NCBI GenBank assembly: GCA_914767715.1
Contig: OU612065.1
Location: forward strand, 23,994,001 to 24,058,000
Source of the DNA: Membranipora membranacea
Lineage: Eukaryota > Bryozoa > Gymnolaemata > Cheilostomatida > Membraniporidae
Length of the DNA: 64,000 bases
Direction: 5' to 3'
The position numbers and the translations under genes are program-made. Positions 59,715 through 64,000 of the stretch are shown here, piece after piece. Position 1 is the stretch's first letter, and the number at the start of each line of letters is the position of its first letter. The notes under the pieces were generated by a model. It was not told the origin of the DNA. It searched no databases and worked only from the letters and a program-made list of their open reading frames with translations.

Positions 59715-59971
59715 ACGCTGAAGCTTCTGGCTCGGAGACATATGGAGTTAACATACGACGAAGAGTTCCCAGTCTGGATATGTAGCCCAGTCTTGCTACC
59801 CATAATGCCTCGTTTCTTGTACATGTCTCCGGTGCTTGTGATGGTCTGGCGTCGGCGCGAAGGGTTCGGGTAACACTCACTCAGTTTTTGCAGATCTTGT
59901 CTGAACTTCTCCTGCTTTGCCTGCAGCGTAACGCGCTCAGCCTCGCTGGGTGAACTTGGTGGAGTTGCCAT
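59715..59971 (-). CDS. PDE4: Candidate PDE4 alternative first exon E
   Basis: ATG at 59971 opens 85 codons plus two bases, ending at the strong donor gtaagt (59714). The peptide begins MATPPSSPSEAERVTLQAKQ, runs through a Lys/Gln-rich helix-like stretch, then basic NPSRRRQTI and MYKKRGIMGS, and ends CLRARSFS. It leaves in phase 2, as the UCR1 exon requires (junction Val). Splicing would cross about 17.7 kb, as in vertebrate PDE4 genes with distant promoters. It may instead start an unrelated gene. Confidence 0.45.
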
Positions 59972-62243
59972 AACGTGACCTGACGTAGACCTTTATACCG
60001 TTAAGTGTGCTATTTTCATCCTTTCCAAAGAAAATGGATAGAATTCAAGATGTAGAAATCGATGCAGAGTCTTATTTTAATTAAAATGAAGCTTCGTATG
60101 TTACATGAAACATTGAGACAAGACAGATAATATTGAACCCATCATATAGAGCACAATGGTAACTCATCTCACTTCGTCATTAAACGAACGAACTGTGATG
60201 AAAGAGTTCATCTATTACCATTTCAATATATACACATCCGTACTGACTGCTAATCAAACTTCTATTTTATCCATAACCTTTATGGAAATTAGATGCAGTA
60301 CATAAAGAAAACTCAATTACACCGCTGTAATATCATCGTGGCGTCAGCATCTGTCGCTCAAAGAGAATAAGAAATGAAGAGCAGTGATCCATCCAAGACT
60401 GCATCAGTAAAATGTAAAATACTAGCCCGGATAACAAGTTTAGGTTACTTACAATATTTTCTCTTGGTAGACTATCCAAGCCAATGTGTAAAAGGCTAAG
60501 CGTATATAGCTAAGAGTCCTCTCCTGCCAAATTAAATTGATGACTAGCGATAAGCGTTAAAACATTCAAGACATTCTAACTGCACTCGACTTACAATGAT
60601 GAATTCAATACGAGAAAATTACTAAAGACTCTGACATATCAGGATATTATTCCCTCTGTCAGTCACATCACAGTAGTGATATCAGTGTAGGCATTTATGA
60701 TTACAAAGTATGCAAAATTATAAGGTGCGCATGTCACTAATACTGAGTACAATTGTCTCAAAGATACTGAAACACTGTGTAGTCGGTTTGCTTAGCTTCA
60801 CAGCGTTCAATATGATGACATATCATTACCTTTTATTTCCCAAGAAATCCGAGAGGCATGCTCTTAAAAAATTTCACATACCAAATATCCTAAAATACCA
60901 TTTGATTTGAATGTACTGTTGATAATGGCGTCATTTCCCACAAATTGAACAACAAATTTTGTCATCCTACACTTTGCCGGCTGAGTCAGACATAGGAATG
61001 CCGCCTGGGCAAAGCTTAGACTACACCAATACTAAACAATACAAAAGTTGACTGCTATTTCTGAATGATTTGAGAGAGTCAAAACTTGGGAAGCTTACCC
61101 AAATTTCTTCTAACCTGGTCTTACACAAAAACAAGTGTAAATCTTCTACCAGTACATACAAAACTCTGTCTCTGTCTTGACAGTCGAAATAGCTCCACTT
61201 GAGGTGCTTCAAGAGGTACTCTTAGCAGAGACTCATAGAAGGGCATGAATAACCATTGATAAGTGGCTACGAATGCTGGCACAACAACGGAGGTAATCTA
61301 ATTTGACGCAACACCATATTTATATCCACTGAGAGGAGTAATAAAGGTGGGGATTAATTTATTTCATTATAATGGAGATGCTCCAGAGGTACTCTAGGTT
61401 TCTTATACTGATTATACATACTAAGCCTCCATCGCTTATTCTCAAGAACCAAAAAAATTCGTAACTGAGAGCTAATTACATCAATCATTCCATTATTAGC
61501 TGACATTAATTTGATTTTCCTTCTATTAGTTGCTCAACTCATCATGAGTATTCAACTAAGACCTTATGACAGCAATCAATCCGTGTTGGCCAAAACCAAT
61601 GAGACAAATTACTGTAAATGACAGTTCCAGGAAAATGACCCTGATGTCAATAGAATGATCTATGGGGTCATCATGGGGCTGATGTTGAGTCAAATCCAGT
61701 CATAATTTCAAAATTGTGATGGTGCTTTTACAGCTATATTTTGAGAGTTTATATATCAGTGGTAGGTTCCTGCTTAAATTTTGGGCTTAGTGTCATCACA
61801 GTAGCACAAACCTTATTCACATGCTCCTGCCATGAGCTGGTGTAGCACGCCGGTGTAGATCTAGATAAAATTCCGTAGTTTCCCTGAACTTCATCAAAGT
61901 TTTCCCTACACCCTGGAAGCATACTTGAGCTTTGATTACTTGAGATAACATGACAGATATCAATGCAATGAACTAGAGATAATTCATTGATTGTTTTTAC
62001 CGCCAAATTTGAGCTAGTAAATAGATAAACCATGGCTTATCATGATCTTCATATGCTGGTTTTGTCTTCTACTATTTTAAAAGAAGGCAACTCCGAAAAA
62101 GTAAATGAATCTGATATCTTTTTGGGTCAAACAAGTCCTGTTTGCTTATATAACAAATATATTAAGGTAAGGTGACAAAAGTATTATTATCGATGTTATT
62201 TTAAATAATATTGGTGAGGTTTTCTGGACATGAAGAGATTTAA
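59972..62243. other. Intergenic stretch upstream of the last candidate PDE4 exon and downstream of C7orf25
   Basis: About 2.3 kb with only short ORFs. The right end should contain the C7orf25 3' UTR. No repeat or regulatory site was recognised. Confidence 0.5.
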
Positions 62244-63801
62244 CTATTTAACGAGTTGACTAGCCTCACCTAGCCGCATCTTCTGCTCACTCAAAGCTCT
62301 GGGCTCATGTAGCTTGGCTGATATATGTATGCCTTGGCCAGCAGCTGCTCTAACAAATCCTTCATTAGAAGTGAGTATGTCACATCTCAGCATATCAGCA
62401 CTACCAAATATCAGTTTGGACCGCCCTTTTATCTGACCACTTTCAGCCAAGACAGAAAATTTACGTGACACACAATCGGGTACAATGGTCAAACGGCTGA
62501 TGAGCTCCTTTGCTCGGATTCTTTCTTCTTTCCCTCCAAGCAAACCAACAATCCCATTGTAATCATCCAGAGCAGATTGGCATGTGATTAGAGTTCTCCC
62601 TTCCATGTGTGGTAGAATGGAGTCTAACGCTGACTTTTGCCGTTCCGAGGCAGCTTGTTCAGACAATATCTTCTCACGAAAATCGAAGTGACAGCCGCCA
62701 TTGCACACATCAGATACATACACCAACATTGTAGTGATATCGAGGAACACCTTCTTTTCTGTGGTTATTTCTCTCAGCTGCTTGATTAATTCAGACTCAA
62801 TATCCTCATCAGATTCTGGGTCTGATTGTGGTCCACTTCCTGAGTCCCCCTAAATGTGTAAAATAACGTATGGATATTATTATCTAGACAGCTGTTATTG
62901 ACGGCATTGATAGTGACATTTAGAAATTGCAATGGTGATGTTGTGGCAATAAATGCGCAGGCTATGAATCAACTTAGATGTAGTCAAAGCCTTCAGCCAA
63001 TAAATCACATCAAGGTTTTGTTACAAAATCACATAATGAATACAACATCTGCAAGCTTCTCCACAATTTTGGATCAGCGATTGAATAGTTTTGAGGAGGG
63101 AAGGTAACAACGATAGAACAGATATTGCATACCTGCATGAGTTGATTGGCATTCGCTTGGAACTTCCGTGCTTGTTCAAATAGATCGTCTTCATCGCTGT
63201 CATCAGAATCGTTCATAAAACATTCATTGAGCCTTTCTTTGATTTCCTGGGAGACATCAAGTCTCTCTCCTTCCACGCTGATTCCTTTAGACTCTAGATA
63301 CTCGGCCATACTGTGAGTAACACCGTTGCTGAACACACATACCACTCGTGGAGGGGAAAACTCACAATATAACTTTGCAGCCTCTACATATTTTTCAGCT
63401 TTCTTGACTACATCCTTAGTACCATATTGCCCCTTCCCAGCCCATATTAGATGAAGTGACTGAGGATTCCGGGCTATTACTTTCTTCCAAGTCTTTCCAC
63501 CATCACACACAACGTCAACAATTATTCCATATTTCCTCAGATCACAGATAACCTCTTGGACATCATCGGATTCTTTCACAACTTTTAAAACACCTGAGAG
63601 GTAAGGCACATTGCTACTGGACAGAACGCCTTTCTTATCATTATCCTTAGTACCACCCTGGGACTTGAATTTCTCGAGAAAAGATGCATCAGCTTTTATT
63701 TTCCTCGACAATTTGAGGCAAACTTTTGAGAGCTTCTTGTCCGCTTCTGCTAATTTGTTGGTTTCTTCCAACAGACTCTGTGCTTCCTCGAGCTCATCCA
63801 T
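62244..63801 (-). CDS. C7orf25: C7orf25 homologue (UPF0415, DUF1308 family)
   Basis: Conserved eukaryotic protein whose biochemical role I do not know. Two coding exons: 63801-63133 (223 codons) and 62849-62244 (201 codons plus stop), joined in phase 0 over a 283-bp intron with donor gtatgc and acceptor tttag; 424 residues against about 421 in human. Matching islands: VDVVCDGGKTWKKVIARNP and IWAGKGQYGTKDVVKKAE (N-terminal domain), an acidic linker (NDSDDSDEDD; SDPESDEDIESE), then LDITTMLVYVSDVCNGGCHF, LLGGKEERIRAKELI, FGSADMLR and NEGFVRAAAGQGI of the C-terminal DUF1308 domain. The start ATG lies three bases inside an exon whose acceptor is tctttttag, so a 5' UTR intron is likely; an extra upstream coding exon cannot be excluded. 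Confidence 0.93.
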
Positions 63802-64000
63802 GTCCTAAAAAGATAAAACAAAATAGAAAGACTAGGTAAAAATGCGCAGCTTCCATTTATTATCAAGAACTAAACAGCCTTCCTCAGACTATACTCACTG
63901 GGAGAAGACAGAAACAGGCAAAAAAAACTGTGACTTGTTCTGTTAAAGTACATGTTCATATTTAGCCTTGTCACCCTATTTTTGACTGTTATCGCTATGA
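63802..64000. other. Probable 5' intron of the C7orf25 homologue
   Basis: On the minus strand this runs into the acceptor tctttttag at 63805, so it is probably intronic. No coding sequence is recognised up to the window edge. Confidence 0.5.

Noticed and set aside
61749-62033. 94-codon minus-strand ORF downstream of C7orf25
   Set aside because: Lies where the C7orf25 3' UTR is expected and has no recognisable motif or splice support.

Overview
The window is nuclear DNA from an animal, most likely an invertebrate. Genes are split by many GT-AG introns, intergenic DNA is AT-rich, and there are LINE and tRNA-derived SINE remnants and many short palindromes. The genes belong to animal families: a doublecortin-like kinase, the ciliary kinase MAK/CILK1, dynamitin, Rab10, a UCR-bearing PDE4 and C7orf25. 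I cannot name the species. Nothing prokaryotic, viral or CRISPR-like is seen.

Layout: 1-6191 (+) 3' part of a DCLK-type kinase; 6.2-10.2 kb intergenic; 10193-17694 (+) complete MAK/CILK1-type kinase; 18578-19926 (-) DCTN2 (dynamitin), convergent with MAK; 19.9-22.6 kb divergent intergenic region with a degenerate tandem repeat; 22620-24963 (+) RAB10; 25.9-26.5 kb decayed non-LTR retrotransposon; 28372 to at least 45165 (-) PDE4 cAMP phosphodiesterase, with candidate alternative first exons reaching back to about 60 kb; 62244-63801 (-) C7orf25 homologue (UPF0415/DUF1308).

Two observations stand out. First, the MAK gene carries two tandem 133-bp versions of the exon encoding the catalytic loop, DFG motif and TDY activation site. 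Both have splice sites, and they differ almost only at silent positions. Because 133 is not a multiple of three, only one can be used per transcript, so this looks like an undescribed mutually exclusive exon pair inside a kinase active site. Second, PDE4 appears to have at least six alternative first exons, all ending in the same splice phase. Five could join the UCR1 exon and one enters after UCR1. The conserved second half of UCR1 appears to be replaced by an unrelated 23-residue exon.

The genes are not an operon. DCLK, dynamitin, MAK and Rab10 all touch microtubule, cilium or membrane-traffic biology, but I see no evidence that the clustering is functional. Exon boundaries were read by eye from open frames, splice consensus and phase matching. 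They are internally consistent for all six main genes but not confirmed by transcripts.
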